64,000 nucleotides of DNA from Herbaspirillum sp. (GCF_017744395.1 NZ_JAGIBI010000006.1:62001-126000), one strand, 5' to 3'; positions 1 through 9,990 are shown, counted from the stretch's first letter. Translations and numbers: made by a program. The notes: generated from the letters alone by a model not told the origin.

Positions 1-45
1 TGCTTGGCCCCCGGTATCGCGCGGCAGGAGCCTGTCTATGGGGGG

Positions 46-1509
46 TCACATCAGAATAATGTCGTACTGCTCCTGCTGATAATCACTCTGCACCTGCAAC
101 GAAATCGGCTTGCCGATGAAATCCCCCAGCATCGCCAGATGCTGCGATTCCTCCTCCAGGAACATATCGACCACCACTTGTGAAGCCAGGATGCGGAATT
201 CCTTCGGATTGAACTGCTTGGCTTCGCGCATCACTTCGCGCAGGATTTCGTAGCACACCGTGCGCGCGGTCTTGACCTGGCCGCGGCCCTTGCAGGCGGG
301 GCAGGTCTCGCACAGGATGTGAGCCAGCGATTCGCGGGTGCGCTTGCGGGTCATTTCCACCAGGCCCAGCGTCGAGAAGCCCGAGACCGAGATCTTGGTG
401 CGGTCGCGCTGCAATGCCTTGCCCAGTTCGGCCAGCACCGCGGTGCGGTGCTCCAGGCTTTCCATGTCGATGAAATCGAGGATGATGATGCCGCCCAGGT
501 TGCGCAGGCGCAGTTGGCGGGCGATGGCGTGGGCCGCTTCCAGGTTGGTCTTGAAGATGGTGTCGTCGAAGTTGCGGCCGTTGACGAAGCTGCCGGTGTT
601 GACGTCGATGGTGGTCATCGCCTCGGTCTGGTCGACGATCAGGTAGCCGCCCGACTTCAGGTCCACGCGCCTGCCCAGCGCGCGTTCGATTTCTTCTTCC
701 ACGCCGTACAAATCGAACAGCGGCCGTTCGCCGCGGTAGTGCGTGAGCTTGGTCAGTACCGACGGCGTATAGAGCGCGCCGAACTCTTGCAGCATGCGGA
801 AGTTCTCGCGCGAGTCGACCTGGATGGTCGCGGTGTCGTCGTTGACGAAGTCGCGCAGCACGCGCTGGGCCAGGGACAGGTCCTGGTGCAGCAGCGCTGG
901 CGCCGGATTGGTCTTGCTTTGCTTGACGATGGTGGCCCAGGTCTTGCGCAGGTACTCGACGTCCATTTGCAGGTCGGAGTCCGAGGCGTCCTCGGCCATG
1001 GTGCGGATGATGAAGCCGCCTTTTTCTTCCGGCGGCAGCAGCGCCTGCACCTTGCTGCGCAGCAGTTCGCGCTCGGCTTCGTTCTCGATGCGCTGGGAGA
1101 TGCCGATGTGCTTGTCCTGCGGCAGGTAGACCAGCATGCGGCCGGCGATCGATATCTGCGTGGACAGCCGCGCGCCCTTGGTGCCGATCGGGTCCTTGAT
1201 GACCTGCACGGTCACGGTCTGGCCGTCGTGCAGCAGTTTCTCGATCGGGATGGCAGGGGCGTTCTGGCCGTCGTGCGGGCGCGCTTCCCAGATGTCGGCC
1301 ACGTGCAGGAAGGCGGCGCGTTCCAGGCCGATGTCGATGAAGGCCGATTGCATGCCGGGCAGCACGCGCACCACCTTGCCCAGGTAGATATTGCCAGCCA
1401 GGCCGCGCGAGAGCGTGCGTTCGATGTGCAGTTCCTGCACGGCGCCCTGCAGGATCAGCGCCACGCGCGTCTCCTGCGGGGTGATGTTGATCAGAATGTC
1501 TTCGCTCAT
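46..1509 (-). CDS. rng: Ribonuclease G
   Basis: Endoribonuclease of the RNase E/G family, which trims the 5' end of 16S rRNA and takes part in mRNA decay in the cytoplasm. The 487 residues match the usual RNase G length, without the long C-terminal scaffold of RNase E. An S1-type RNA-binding region starts near residue 40 (GKVVRVLPGMQSAFIDIG). The catalytic metal-binding aspartates are, by my count, Asp302 (in TTIDVNTG) and Asp345 (in ILDFIDM). The zinc-link cysteines lie in CETCPACKGRG. Its ATG overlaps the maf stop codon by four bases (ATGA), so translation is probably coupled. It is the last visible gene of the hemF-rng operon; the 45 bases beyond it show no gene. Confidence 0.97.
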   Translation of the reverse strand: MSEDILINITPQETRVALILQGAVQELHIERTLSRGLAGNIYLGKVVRVLPGMQSAFIDIGLERAAFLHVADIWEARPHDGQNAPAIPIEKLLHDGQTVTVQVIKDPIGTKGARLSTQISIAGRMLVYLPQDKHIGISQRIENEAERELLRSKVQALLPPEEKGGFIIRTMAEDASDSDLQMDVEYLRKTWATIVKQSKTNPAPALLHQDLSLAQRVLRDFVNDDTATIQVDSRENFRMLQEFGALYTPSVLTKLTHYRGERPLFDLYGVEEEIERALGRRVDLKSGGYLIVDQTEAMTTIDVNTGSFVNGRNFDDTIFKTNLEAAHAIARQLRLRNLGGIIILDFIDMESLEHRTAVLAELGKALQRDRTKISVSGFSTLGLVEMTRKRTRESLAHILCETCPACKGRGQVKTARTVCYEILREVMREAKQFNPKEFRILASQVVVDMFLEEESQHLAMLGDFIGKPISLQVQSDYQQEQYDIILM

Positions 1510-2120
1510 AGGATACGAACGCCCGCTTTTTGTAATAGTTGCGCCGTCTCGAACAGCGGCAGGCCCATGATACCGGAATGGCTGCCGACGATATTGGAGA
1601 TGAACATCGATGCCAGCCCCTGGATGCCGTAGGCGCCGGCCTTGTCGTAGGGTTCGAGCGTGCGGCAGTAGGCCTCGATCGCTTCGCTGCCGAGTTCGGC
1701 GAAGCTGACGTCGGACTGCTGGGTGATTTGCCAGATATCGGTTTCCACGCCCATGGTCAGCCCCACCGCGATGCTGGTCAGCACCTGGTGGGTGCGGCCG
1801 GACAGGCGGGTGATCATCTGCACCGCTTCGGCGTGGTCGGCCGGCTTGCCCAGGATCAGGCCGTCGATGACCACCGTGGTGTCGGCCGCGAGGATCGGAC
1901 GGTGCGGCAACTGGCGCAGGATCATGGTGTGCTGCGCGCTGTTGAGCTTGTCGCGGGTGACGCGGGCGACATAGTCCTCCGGGCTCTCGTTGGTCAGCAC
2001 GCTTTCATCGACTTCCTTCTCCGAGAGCAGCAATTCGAAATCGATGCCGATCTGGCGCAACAGCTCGCGGCGGCGCGGGCTCTTAGAGGCCAGGTAGATT
2101 TTTTTGTCCGCAGGTTTCAT
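1506..2120 (-). CDS. maf: Maf family nucleotide pyrophosphatase
   Basis: Nucleoside triphosphate pyrophosphatase of the Maf/HAM1-like fold, thought to remove non-canonical or excess nucleotides such as dTTP, UTP or modified forms. The N-terminal signature YLASKSPRRRELL is complete, and the conserved ILAADTTVV and GKP motifs follow. The form SxSPRR is closer to the YhdE (dTTP/UTP) branch than to the YceF (m7GTP) branch, whose motif reads SxSPYR; that assignment is an inference. The 204 residues are a normal length. It sits between rlmH and rng and overlaps the rng start by four bases. Confidence 0.94.
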   Translation of the reverse strand: MKPADKKIYLASKSPRRRELLRQIGIDFELLLSEKEVDESVLTNESPEDYVARVTRDKLNSAQHTMILRQLPHRPILAADTTVVIDGLILGKPADHAEAVQMITRLSGRTHQVLTSIAVGLTMGVETDIWQITQQSDVSFAELGSEAIEAYCRTLEPYDKAGAYGIQGLASMFISNIVGSHSGIMGLPLFETAQLLQKAGVRIL

Positions 2121-2188
2121 TCAGCCATACATACATGTCAGAAGCCGCCATTCGCAGCTCTTGCCGCAAACGGCAATGGTTGTAGACA

Positions 2189-2659
2189 TCAGGCGCGGTG
2201 ATACGGATGGTTCTGGGTAATCGACCACGCCCGGTACAGTTGTTCAGCCAGCATCACCCGCACCATGCCATGCGGCAGGGTCATGCTGGAAATGCGTATC
2301 AGCGTGTCGGCGCCGGCCTTGAAGCCGGGATCGAGCCCGTCGGCGCCGCCGATGACGAAGGCCACGTCGCGGCCGTCCTGCTGCCACTGTACCAACTGCT
2401 GAGACAGTTGCACCGAGGTCCAGTCGCGGCCGCGCTCGTCGAGGGCGATCACGCGCGCGCCCTTGGGCAGCGCCGCTTCGATCTTTTCGCGCTCCTGCGC
2501 CATCACGGTTTCGGCCGTGCGGCTGCCGGAGCGTTCGACGGGTTTGATTTCCTTCAACAGGATCCGGCATTCAGGCGGCATGCGCTTGGCATATTCCTGA
2601 AAGCCGGTTTCGATCCACGCCGGCATCTTGTGGCCGACGGCCGCGATGATCAACTGCAT
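2189..2659 (-). CDS. rlmH: 23S rRNA (pseudouridine1915-N3)-methyltransferase RlmH
   Basis: SPOUT-class methyltransferase that methylates pseudouridine 1915 in helix 69 of 23S rRNA on assembled 70S ribosomes, using S-adenosylmethionine. The 156 residues are the exact family size. The SAM-binding knot is visible as [11 protein letters not shown], and the C-terminal signature [18 protein letters not shown] followed by NHPYHR is intact. The gene begins 11 bp after the rsfS stop codon; rsfS-rlmH is a widely conserved pair of ribosome genes. Confidence 0.97.
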   Translation of the reverse strand: MQLIIAAVGHKMPAWIETGFQEYAKRMPPECRILLKEIKPVERSGSRTAETVMAQEREKIEAALPKGARVIALDERGRDWTSVQLSQQLVQWQQDGRDVAFVIGGADGLDPGFKAGADTLIRISSMTLPHGMVRVMLAEQLYRAWSITQNHPYHRA

Positions 2660-2670
2660 CGCGGTGCGGT

Positions 2671-3411
2671 TTAAGCCTTGGCGCGCTTGGCGGCAGGCTT
2701 CTTGGCGGTTGCGCTCTTGGCTGCGGCCACGCGCACGGTCTTGCCGGCCGGCGTCTTGGGCGCGGCGGTCTTGCTGCCGGCCTTGGCGGTGGTGCTGCGG
2801 GTAGTGGTGGTCTTGGGTGCGGTGGCCTTGGTGCCGGTGGTACGGGTAGTGCGTGTAGCCGTACCGGTAGTGCGCTTGGCCGTGGCGCCAGCAGCGGCGG
2901 TGGTCGCGCGCGGCTTGCGGGCGGGCTTCTTCGGCTCATCGTCGTCGTCCAGCGCCTGGCTGGCTTCGACGGCTTCAGCCTGGGCCTTGGTGCGGCGCAG
3001 CTTGGGCGCCGGCGCGTCGCCTGCTTCGGCCGCGATACGCTTGGCGGCGGCCGAGGTGCCGGTGCGCTTGGCCGCGCCCAGCTTGACTTCCTTGTCGCCC
3101 CAGATCTCTTCCAGGCGGTAATAGGCGCGGATGGCCGGCTGCATGATGTGGACGATCATGTCGCCCAGGTCGACCAGCACCCATTCGCCGGTGTCTTCGC
3201 CTTCGATGCTGACCACGTTGCCGCCCTTGGCCTTGACCTTGTCGCGCACCGACGAGGCGAGCGCCTTGGTCTGGCGGTTCGAGGTACCGGAGGCGACCGC
3301 CACGCGGTCGAACAGGCTGGTCAGGTGGGTGGTGTCGAAGATGCGGATTTCTTGCGCTTTCACGTCTTCCAGGGCGTCCACGACCAGGGTTTGCAGTTTT
3401 TTGATGTCCAT
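2671..3411 (-). CDS. rsfS: Ribosomal silencing factor RsfS with long basic tail
   Basis: RsfS (RsfA/YbeB/Iojap) binds ribosomal protein L14 and blocks joining of the subunits when nutrients are short. The conserved domain covers about residues 1-115: it starts [19 protein letters not shown] and includes the [13 protein letters not shown] and [16 protein letters not shown] motifs. The family usually stops near 105-120 residues, but this protein runs to 246. The added 130 residues are low-complexity, rich in Ala, Thr, Lys and Arg, and end in a histone H1-like [10 protein letters not shown]. The frame is open through the tail and the stop lies 11 bp before rlmH, so the extension looks genuine. 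Its role is unknown; RNA or DNA binding is a guess from the charge. Confidence 0.93.
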   Translation of the reverse strand: MDIKKLQTLVVDALEDVKAQEIRIFDTTHLTSLFDRVAVASGTSNRQTKALASSVRDKVKAKGGNVVSIEGEDTGEWVLVDLGDMIVHIMQPAIRAYYRLEEIWGDKEVKLGAAKRTGTSAAAKRIAAEAGDAPAPKLRRTKAQAEAVEASQALDDDDEPKKPARKPRATTAAAGATAKRTTGTATRTTRTTGTKATAPKTTTTRSTTAKAGSKTAAPKTPAGKTVRVAAAKSATAKKPAAKRAKA

Positions 3412-3414
3412 TGA

Positions 3415-4080
3415 TTAGCTTTGGTACAGATGTTGTTGTTGGATATAGTCTAGCACCCCCGCCGGTATCAGCGAATCGGGGCGCAGGCCTTGTTGCAGCT
3501 GTGCACGGATTTCGGTCGACGAGATGTCGACCGCCAGCCCGGAGGCCAGGTAGCCGTATCCGTGCGCGGTGCTGCGGATGTCTTGCGGGGCGCCGCGGCG
3601 ATGTTGGAACTCTGCCATCACCGCCGGCGGCACATGGGCTTCGGCCAGGGCGAAGCCCGGGCGCGAAGCGGCGCATAAATGCGCGTAATCGAATAATTCC
3701 TTCCAGTGCTGCCAGGTATCCAGGTGCAGCAACTGGTCGGCCCCCATCAGGAAAACGATGGAAACATCGGGGCCAAGCTCCGCGCGCAGCGCGCGCAGGG
3801 TGTCGATGGTGTAGGTGGCGCTGGCGCGGCGGATCTCCTGCTCGTCGATCACCACCGGCACCTGCTGCGTATCGAACGCGCGCCGCACCATTTCCACCCG
3901 GTCGGCGGGAGAGGCCTGCAAGCCATGCTTCTGCCAGGGGTTGCCGGTGGGAATCACGCGCAGCTCGTCCGGCCGCAGCAGTTGCACGAAATGCTCGGCC
4001 AGCAGGACATGGCCGTTATGCACCGGATCGAAGCTGCCGCCCAGCACGGCGACGCATCGTCCTGCGGTTTGCCCGGCCAT
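3415..4080 (-). CDS. nadD: Nicotinate-nucleotide adenylyltransferase
   Basis: Converts nicotinate mononucleotide and ATP to deamido-NAD in NAD synthesis. The nucleotidyltransferase motif GGSFDPVHNGH lies at the N terminus, and the C-terminal ISSTEIRAQL (the family's ISSTxIR) is present. I chose the ATG at 4080 rather than the one at 4089. It overlaps the hemF stop codon as TAATG, and an AAGGA ribosome site lies nine bases before it; the 4089 ATG abuts that site directly. The product is then 221 residues. The gene is followed after only three bases by rsfS. Confidence 0.95.
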   Translation of the reverse strand: MAGQTAGRCVAVLGGSFDPVHNGHVLLAEHFVQLLRPDELRVIPTGNPWQKHGLQASPADRVEMVRRAFDTQQVPVVIDEQEIRRASATYTIDTLRALRAELGPDVSIVFLMGADQLLHLDTWQHWKELFDYAHLCAASRPGFALAEAHVPPAVMAEFQHRRGAPQDIRSTAHGYGYLASGLAVDISSTEIRAQLQQGLRPDSLIPAGVLDYIQQQHLYQS

Positions 4081-5000
4081 TACAGCCATTCCTTGTGCAC
4101 CAGGAAGTCCGAGTACAGCCGCGCCTCGGCGCTGCCGGGTTCAGGGTGCCAGTCGTAGCGCCATTTCACCAGCGGCGGCATCGACATCAGAATCGATTCG
4201 GTGCGCCCGCCCGACTGCAGGCCGAACAGCGTGCCGCGGTCGAACACCAGGTTGAACTCCACATAGCGGCCGCGGCGATAGGCCTGGAAGTCGCGTTCGC
4301 GCTCGCCGTAGGGTATGTCGCGGCGCGCCTGCAGGATGGGCAGGTAGGCGTCCAGGAAGGCGTCGCCCACGCTGCGCTGCATGGCGAAGGCCTGCTCGAA
4401 GGGCAGGGCGTTGAAGTCGTCGAAGAAGATGCCGCCCACGCCGCGCGGTTCCTTGCGGTGTTTCAGGTAGAAATACTCGTCGCACCACTTCTTGAAGCGC
4501 GGATACAGGTCGGCGCCGAAGGGTTGCAGGGCGTCGCGGCAGGTGCGGTGGAAATGCGCGGCGTCTTCGGCGAAGCCGTAATAGGGCGTCAGGTCCATGC
4601 CGCCGCCGAACCACCAGACCGGTTCCTCGCCCTCGGCGTGGGTAGTGAAGAAGCGCACGTTCATGTGCACCGTCGGGATGTACGGGTTGCGCGGATGCAG
4701 CACCAGCGACACGCCCATCGCCTCCCAGTCACGCCCGGCGATGTGCGGGCGGTTGGCCGCAGCCGTTGGCGGCAGGTTCTTGCCCATCACGTGCGAAAAG
4801 CCCACCCCGCCACGTTCCAGCACATTGCCTTCTTCCAGCAGGCGCGAGGTGCCGCCGCCGCCTTCCGGACGTTGCCAGGAATCGGAAAGGAAAGGCTTGC
4901 CGTCCGCCTGTTCGAGGGCGGTGACGATGCGGTGTTGCAAATCCTGCAGGTAGGCCTTGACGGAGGAGGTAGCGCTTTGTGCGTTGGGGGAGGTGGTCAC
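4080..5000 (-). CDS. hemF: Oxygen-dependent coproporphyrinogen III oxidase
   Basis: Aerobic oxidative decarboxylation of coproporphyrinogen III to protoporphyrinogen IX in heme synthesis; cytoplasmic homodimer. The signature [14 protein letters not shown] is complete, as are HMNVRFF and the C-terminal [17 protein letters not shown]. The 306 residues match the family. The start codon is GTG at 5000, with only a weak ribosome site. It heads the run hemF-nadD-rsfS-rlmH-maf-rng, in which all gaps are 70 bp or less and two genes overlap, so a single transcript is likely. Confidence 0.96.
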   Translation of the reverse strand: MTTSPNAQSATSSVKAYLQDLQHRIVTALEQADGKPFLSDSWQRPEGGGGTSRLLEEGNVLERGGVGFSHVMGKNLPPTAAANRPHIAGRDWEAMGVSLVLHPRNPYIPTVHMNVRFFTTHAEGEEPVWWFGGGMDLTPYYGFAEDAAHFHRTCRDALQPFGADLYPRFKKWCDEYFYLKHRKEPRGVGGIFFDDFNALPFEQAFAMQRSVGDAFLDAYLPILQARRDIPYGERERDFQAYRRGRYVEFNLVFDRGTLFGLQSGGRTESILMSMPPLVKWRYDWHPEPGSAEARLYSDFLVHKEWL

Positions 5001-5077
5001 GGCGTGTCGCTCTGGGGCACGTAATGAGTTCTAAACCCCGAGATTGTACCTTGCCGGGCCTTCGCCGGGGCCAGCAA

Positions 5078-5106
5078 AAGAAAAGCCCGGCCTTGGCCGG
5101 GCTGGT
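5078..5106 (-). terminator. Rho-independent terminator after mscS
   Basis: A nine-base-pair GC stem (AGCCCGGCC / GGCCGGGCT, two-base loop) is followed on the minus strand by TTTTCTTTT. It lies 16 bases past the mscS stop codon and separates mscS from hemF. Confidence 0.85.
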
Positions 5107-5121
5107 TTTGACTGATCAGGC

Positions 5122-5937
5122 TCAAGCCTGCGGCACCGTGACCTGGTAGGTCGCCGGCGCCGGCCAGCCTTGCTTGATGCAGACCTCGGCGACGGCGTTC
5201 TGCACATCGTTGTAGACCTGGCCGAAGCTGGGCGTGGGCGCATGGATGCGCAGCGCCAGCAGCGTGCCGGTGGCGTTGAACTCCAGGATCACGACGGACG
5301 GCGCCGGCGTCTCCAGCACGTTGGGGATGGCCTGGATGCGCTCCATCAGGCGCGCGATGGCCTCCTGCGGGTCGACGCCATAGGCAATCTGGCAACGCAG
5401 GTCGGTGCGGCGGGTGGCGTTGACGTTGTAGTTGATGATGTTTTCGGAGAACAGCTTGTTGTTGCCGATGATCACGCGCAGGTTGTTGTCGGTGGTGATG
5501 ATGGTGGTCACCAGCCCGATATCGGCCACGGTGCCGGTCTGGCCGGCGGCGGTGATGTAGTCGCCGACCTTGAACGGGCGCAGCACCACCAGGAAGATGC
5601 CGGCCGCGAAGTTGGCCAGCAGGCCCGACCAGGCCACGCCCAGCGCCACGCCGACCGCGCCGATCATGGCGGCGAACGAGGTGGTGGGGATGCCGCACAC
5701 TTCCAGGATGCCCATCACCAGCAGGATGCGCAGGATCACATGGGTGGCCGAGACCGCGTAGTTGACCAGCGTCGCTTCGAACTGGCGGGCGGTGAGGATG
5801 CGCCGCACGACCTTCGCCAGGGTGTTGACGACCATGCCGCCGATGACCCAGATGGCGATGGCGGCGATGACCTTCAGGCCGAAAGGCACCAGGTAGAGGT
5901 TGATCAGCGTGTCGAGATTGAGGAGATGTTGTTGCAT
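5122..5937 (-). CDS. mscS: Small-conductance mechanosensitive channel, MscS family
   Basis: Inner-membrane channel that opens under membrane tension during hypo-osmotic shock. The 271 residues are close to E. coli MscS (286). Three N-terminal hydrophobic helices are visible; the third is the Gly/Ala-rich pore helix (AAMIGAVGVALGVAWSGLLA). After it come the conserved ANFAAGIFLVVLRPFKVGDYI and the beta-domain. Terminators lie on both sides, so it is probably its own transcription unit, placed between purD and hemF. Confidence 0.94.
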   Translation of the reverse strand: MQQHLLNLDTLINLYLVPFGLKVIAAIAIWVIGGMVVNTLAKVVRRILTARQFEATLVNYAVSATHVILRILLVMGILEVCGIPTTSFAAMIGAVGVALGVAWSGLLANFAAGIFLVVLRPFKVGDYITAAGQTGTVADIGLVTTIITTDNNLRVIIGNNKLFSENIINYNVNATRRTDLRCQIAYGVDPQEAIARLMERIQAIPNVLETPAPSVVILEFNATGTLLALRIHAPTPSFGQVYNDVQNAVAEVCIKQGWPAPATYQVTVPQA

Positions 5938-6091
5938 GCTCTGTGCTTTCCTTGTTTTTGGTCTTGGGAGGAGGCCGGCCGTTCCGGTGCTTGCCGTAAT
6001 GGCAATGGCAGGATGGCCTGCGCAAGCTGCTTAGTCCGTCGCGATGCGCGTTTGTTGCAGTACAACAGCGATTTTATGCGATACGGCGGGC

Positions 6092-6136
6092 CAAAAAGAA
6101 GATTCCCCCGCAAAACGGCATGTCTTGCGGGGGAAT
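6092..6136 (-). terminator. Rho-independent terminator after purD
   Basis: Perfect 12-bp stem ATTCCCCCGCAA / TTGCGGGGGAAT (6102-6113 and 6125-6136), followed on the minus strand by CTTCTTTTT. It lies 38 bases after the purD stop codon. Confidence 0.88.
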
Positions 6137-6173
6137 GTTCATTACGCCGGTCAGGCCGGCAAACTCAATGCTT

Positions 6174-7442
6174 TCAGCGTTTCAGCGCGCGCCAGCCGAT
6201 GTCGCGGCGCATCTGCGAGCCTTCGAAGTGGATCAGGTCGGCCGCCGCATAGGCATGCTTCTGGGCAACCTTGACGCTGTCGCCCAGGCCCACCACGCAC
6301 AGCACGCGGCCGCCCGAGGTGGTCAGGCGGTCGCCGGTCAGGGTGGTGCCGGCGTGGAAGGTCACGCAATCCGGCGTTTCGGCAGGGATGTCGGTGATCA
6401 GGTCGCCGCTGCGAGGGGTGTCGGGATAGTTGTAGGCGGCCATCACCACGCCCAGCGCGGTACGGCGGTCCCATTCCAGTTCGACCTTGTCCAGCGTGCC
6501 GGAGACGGCATGCTCGAACACCGTCAGCAGGTCGGTCTTCAGGCGCGCCATGATCGGCTGGGTTTCCGGGTCGCCCATGCGGCAGTTGAATTCCAGCGTT
6601 TTCGGGTTGCCTTCGTCGTCGATCATCAGGCCGGCGTACAGGAAGCCGGAGAACGGGATGCCGTCCTTGGCCATGCCCTGCACGGTCGGGATGATGATCT
6701 CGCGCATCACGCGCGCATGCAGCGCCGGGGTGACGATGGGGGCGGGCGAGTAGGCGCCCATGCCGCCGGTGTTGGGGCCCTGGTCGTTGTCCTGCAGGCG
6801 CTTGTGGTCCTGGCTGGTGGCCAGCGGCAGGATGTTCTTGCCGTCCACCATGACGATGAAGGAAGCTTCCTCGCCGGCCAGGAATTCCTCGATCACCACG
6901 CGCGCGCCGGCGTCGCCCAGCTTGTTGTCGGACAGCATCATGTCCACCGCCGAATGCGCCTCTTCCAGCGTCATGGCGACCACCACGCCCTTGCCGGCGG
7001 CCAGGCCGTCGGCCTTGATCACGATCGGCGCGCCCTTTTGCGCGATGTAGTCGTGCGCCGCCTTGACGTCCGAGAAGGTCTGGTATTCGGCGGTCGGGAT
7101 CGCGTGGCGCTTCATGAAGGCCTTGGCGAAGTCCTTCGAGCTTTCCAGCTGGGCTGCTTCCTTGGTGGGGCCGAAGATCTTCAGGCCGCGCGAGCGGAAC
7201 ACGTTGACGATGCCGGCCGCCAGCGGAGCTTCCGGGCCGACCACGGTCAGCGCGACGCCTTCCTGTTCCACGAAATCGGCCAGCGCGGCCGGATCGGTGA
7301 TGGCGATGTTTTGCAGGCGTTCGTCCAGCGCGGTGCCGCCGTTGCCGGGGGCGACGTAGACGGTCTGGATGCGCGGCGACTTGGCAATGGCCCAGGCCAG
7401 GGCGTGTTCACGGCCACCGGAGCCGACGACGAGGATTTTCAT
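6174..7442 (-). CDS. purD: Phosphoribosylamine-glycine ligase (GAR synthetase)
   Basis: Second step of purine synthesis: ATP-dependent joining of glycine to 5-phosphoribosylamine. ATP-grasp enzyme with N-terminal MKILVVGSGGREHALAW, the family signature FNCRMGDPETQ, and the PNTGGMGAYSPAP motif. The 422 residues are a normal length. It follows yebC by 27 bp and ends at a strong terminator. Confidence 0.97.
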   Translation of the reverse strand: MKILVVGSGGREHALAWAIAKSPRIQTVYVAPGNGGTALDERLQNIAITDPAALADFVEQEGVALTVVGPEAPLAAGIVNVFRSRGLKIFGPTKEAAQLESSKDFAKAFMKRHAIPTAEYQTFSDVKAAHDYIAQKGAPIVIKADGLAAGKGVVVAMTLEEAHSAVDMMLSDNKLGDAGARVVIEEFLAGEEASFIVMVDGKNILPLATSQDHKRLQDNDQGPNTGGMGAYSPAPIVTPALHARVMREIIIPTVQGMAKDGIPFSGFLYAGLMIDDEGNPKTLEFNCRMGDPETQPIMARLKTDLLTVFEHAVSGTLDKVELEWDRRTALGVVMAAYNYPDTPRSGDLITDIPAETPDCVTFHAGTTLTGDRLTTSGGRVLCVVGLGDSVKVAQKHAYAAADLIHFEGSQMRRDIGWRALKR

Positions 7443-7469
7443 GTGGATTCGCTTATTGAGTGTGGCGGA

Positions 7470-8195
7470 TTATTCTTCAATGACAGCGTTGGTATAGAGC
7501 TCCTGGGTATCGTCCAGGTTCTCCAGCGCGTCCAGCAATTTCTGCATCTTGACGCCGTCTTCGCCGGAGAACACGGTCTCGGTCGACGGCTTCATGGTGA
7601 TTTCAGCCACTTCGGCCTTGAAGCCGGCGGCTTCCATCGCGGCCTTGACGGCGGAGAAGTCGTTGGGGGCGGTCAGCACTTCGATGCCGCCTTCCTCGTC
7701 GGTGACCACGTCTTCGGCGCCGGCTTCCAGCGCCGCTTCCATCACGGCGCTCTCGTCGGTGCCGGGGGCGTACATCAACTGGCCGCAATGCTTGAACAGG
7801 AAGGCCACCGAGCCTTCGGTGCCCATGTTGCCGCCGAACTTGGAGAAGGCGTGGCGCACTTCTGCCACGGTGCGCACACGGTTGTCGGTCATGCAATCGA
7901 CGATGATGGCCGCGCCGTTGATACCGTAGCCCTCGTAGCGCACTTCCTCGTAGTTGACGCCGTCCAGGGCGCCGGTGCCGCGCTGGATGGCGCGGGTCAC
8001 GTTGTCCTTGGGCATGTTGGCGTCGGAGGCGCGGTCCACCGCCAGGCGCAGGCGCGGATTGGCATCCGGGTCGCCGCCGCCCATGCGGGCGGCCACGGTG
8101 ATTTCCTTGATCAGTCGGGTCCAGATACGGCCGCGCTTTTCGTCCTGGCGGCCTTTACGGTGTTGGATATTGGCCCATTTGCTGTGTCCAGCCAT
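7470..8195 (-). CDS. yebC: YebC/TACO1 family protein
   Basis: Family known as transcriptional regulators in some bacteria and as translation factors that help ribosomes through proline stretches in others. The N terminus [18 protein letters not shown] is the invariant family start, so I place the start at 8195. An upstream ATG in frame at 8255 would add 20 residues that no family member has. The 241 residues are typical. It is the first gene of the yebC-purD pair and is divergent from the HerA-like gene. Confidence 0.95.
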   Translation of the reverse strand: MAGHSKWANIQHRKGRQDEKRGRIWTRLIKEITVAARMGGGDPDANPRLRLAVDRASDANMPKDNVTRAIQRGTGALDGVNYEEVRYEGYGINGAAIIVDCMTDNRVRTVAEVRHAFSKFGGNMGTEGSVAFLFKHCGQLMYAPGTDESAVMEAALEAGAEDVVTDEEGGIEVLTAPNDFSAVKAAMEAAGFKAEVAEITMKPSTETVFSGEDGVKMQKLLDALENLDDTQELYTNAVIEE

Positions 8196-8339
8196 GTTGG
8201 TCTTTCTTGCGAGATAAGTAATGCCAGAACGCATCTGCGCCCATGCAGGGAACATTTCCGGGGCGGGTTCTGACTATAATCGGGCCAGAATTTTACCATA
8301 TCGGCATGCCCCGATTTTTGCCCTGAAAGCCTCCAGACC

Positions 8340-9914
8340 ATGACCAATCCGCTTCCCATCGCACAGAACGCCGCCCAGCAACTGAGCCTGCTGCCGCAAC
8401 TGGCCAACCGCCACGGCTGCATCACCGGCGCCACCGGCACCGGCAAGACCGTGACGCTGCAGGTGATGGCGCAGGCGCTGTCGGATATCGGCGTGCCGGT
8501 GTTCATGGCCGACGTCAAGGGCGACCTGTCCGGCCTGGGCCGTGCCGGCAGCGCCTCGCCCAAGCTCAAGGAACGCCTGGCCCAGCTGGGCCTGCCCGAA
8601 CCGTCCTGGGCCGCCGCCCCGGTGGCGTTCTGGGACGTCTACGGCGAGAAGGGCCATCCGGTGCGCGCCACCATCTCCGACATGGGGCCGCTGATGCTGG
8701 CGCGCATGCTGAACCTGAACGACACCCAGCAGGGTGTGCTCCAGCTCGTGTTCAAGATCGCCGACGACAACGGCCTGCTGCTGCTCGACACCAAGGACCT
8801 GCGCGCCATGCTGCAGCATGTGGGCGACCATGCGGCCGAGTTCAAGACCGAATACGGTAACATCTCGGCGGCCAGCATCGGCGCCATCCAGCGCGGGCTG
8901 ATCGCCATCGACGAGCAGGGCGGCGACAAATTCTTCGGCGAACCGATGCTCAACATCGAAGACTGGATGCAGACCGACGCCAACGGCCGCGGCATCGTCA
9001 ACATCCTGTGCGCCGACAAGCTGCTTAACGCGCCACGCCTGTATTCCACCTTCCTGCTGTGGATGCTGTCGGAACTGTTCGAACACCTGCCCGAAGTGGG
9101 CGACCTCGACAAGCCGAAGATGGCCTTCTTCTTCGACGAAGCCCACTTGCTGTTCGACGAGGCGCCCAAGCCGCTGCTGCAGAAGATCGAACAGGTGGTG
9201 CGCCTGATCCGCTCCAAGGGCGTGGGCGTGTACTTCGTCACCCAGAACCCGCTGGACATCCCCGACACCGTGCTGGGCCAGCTCGGCAACCGCGTGCAGC
9301 ACGCCCTGCGCGCCTACACCCCGCGCGACCAGAAGGCGGTGCAGGCCGCGGCCGAGACCTTCCGCGCCAACCCCAGGCTGGATACGGCGCAAGCCATTAC
9401 CGAACTGGCCGTGGGCGAGGCGCTGGTGTCTTTCCTCGATGAGAAGGGCCGTCCCAACGTGGTCGAGCGCGGCTACGTGCTGCCCCCGGCTTCGCAGATC
9501 GGCCCGGTGACGGACGACGAGCGGCGCGCGCTGATGGCGGCCTCGCTGGTGGCCGGCGTCTACGAACAGGCGATCGACCGCGAATCGGCCTACGAACGCC
9601 TCAAGGGCCGCGCCGCCCAGCAGCCGCCGGCGCCGGCACAGCAGCAGGCGCCGCAACCGGCCCCGGTCGACGACAACGCCTGGGGGGCCTCGGCCGGCCG
9701 CGCGCCGCAGCCGTCACAGCCGCAACAGCAGGAAGAGGGCGGCGGCCTGGGCGACCTGCTCAAGGATGCCGCCGGCGGCATTTTCGGCAGCGGCAACCGC
9801 CGCAGCGATTCGCCGCTGCAAGCGATGGTGAAGTCGGCCGCGCGCAGCATCGGCTCGCAGGTCGGGCGCGAGATCATCCGCGGCGTGTTGGGCTCGCTGC
9901 TGAAGAAACGCTGA
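8340..9914 (+). CDS. HerA-like ATPase, DUF853 (YjgR family)
   Basis: Predicted P-loop ATPase of the FtsK/HerA superfamily; its cellular task is not established. The Walker A motif GATGTGKT lies at residues 30-37, and a Walker B of the form [12 protein letters not shown] near residue 265. The arginine-rich sensor region [17 protein letters not shown] is conserved. The C-terminal 120 residues include a Gln/Pro/Ala-rich linker and a Gly/Arg-rich end. It stands alone, divergent from yebC. Confidence 0.9.
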   Translation: MTNPLPIAQNAAQQLSLLPQLANRHGCITGATGTGKTVTLQVMAQALSDIGVPVFMADVKGDLSGLGRAGSASPKLKERLAQLGLPEPSWAAAPVAFWDVYGEKGHPVRATISDMGPLMLARMLNLNDTQQGVLQLVFKIADDNGLLLLDTKDLRAMLQHVGDHAAEFKTEYGNISAASIGAIQRGLIAIDEQGGDKFFGEPMLNIEDWMQTDANGRGIVNILCADKLLNAPRLYSTFLLWMLSELFEHLPEVGDLDKPKMAFFFDEAHLLFDEAPKPLLQKIEQVVRLIRSKGVGVYFVTQNPLDIPDTVLGQLGNRVQHALRAYTPRDQKAVQAAAETFRANPRLDTAQAITELAVGEALVSFLDEKGRPNVVERGYVLPPASQIGPVTDDERRALMAASLVAGVYEQAIDRESAYERLKGRAAQQPPAPAQQQAPQPAPVDDNAWGASAGRAPQPSQPQQQEEGGGLGDLLKDAAGGIFGSGNRRSDSPLQAMVKSAARSIGSQVGREIIRGVLGSLLKKR

Positions 9915-9946
9915 GCGGCATTTTTTAGAACCTGCTCACGTTCTTG

Positions 9947-9977
9947 AACCGTCCCGGCGGCCATTTGCCGGACGGTT
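9947..9977 (+). terminator. Hairpin after the HerA-like gene
   Basis: An 11-bp stem with one bulged C (AACCGTCC(C)GGC / GCCGGACGGTT, eight-base loop) lies 33 bases after the stop codon. Only a short TTTA follows, so termination may be weak, or the hairpin may protect the message end. Confidence 0.45.
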
Positions 9978-9990
9978 TACAATCGCGGCC

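Noticed and set aside
6120..8273. 717-codon plus-strand frame across purD and yebC
   Set aside because: It spans two certain minus-strand genes and a terminator hairpin and has the same artefact composition.
8274..9656. 460-codon minus-strand frame opposite the HerA-like ATPase gene
   Set aside because: The plus strand has intact Walker motifs. The minus frame gives a His/Gln/Val-rich product without a domain.
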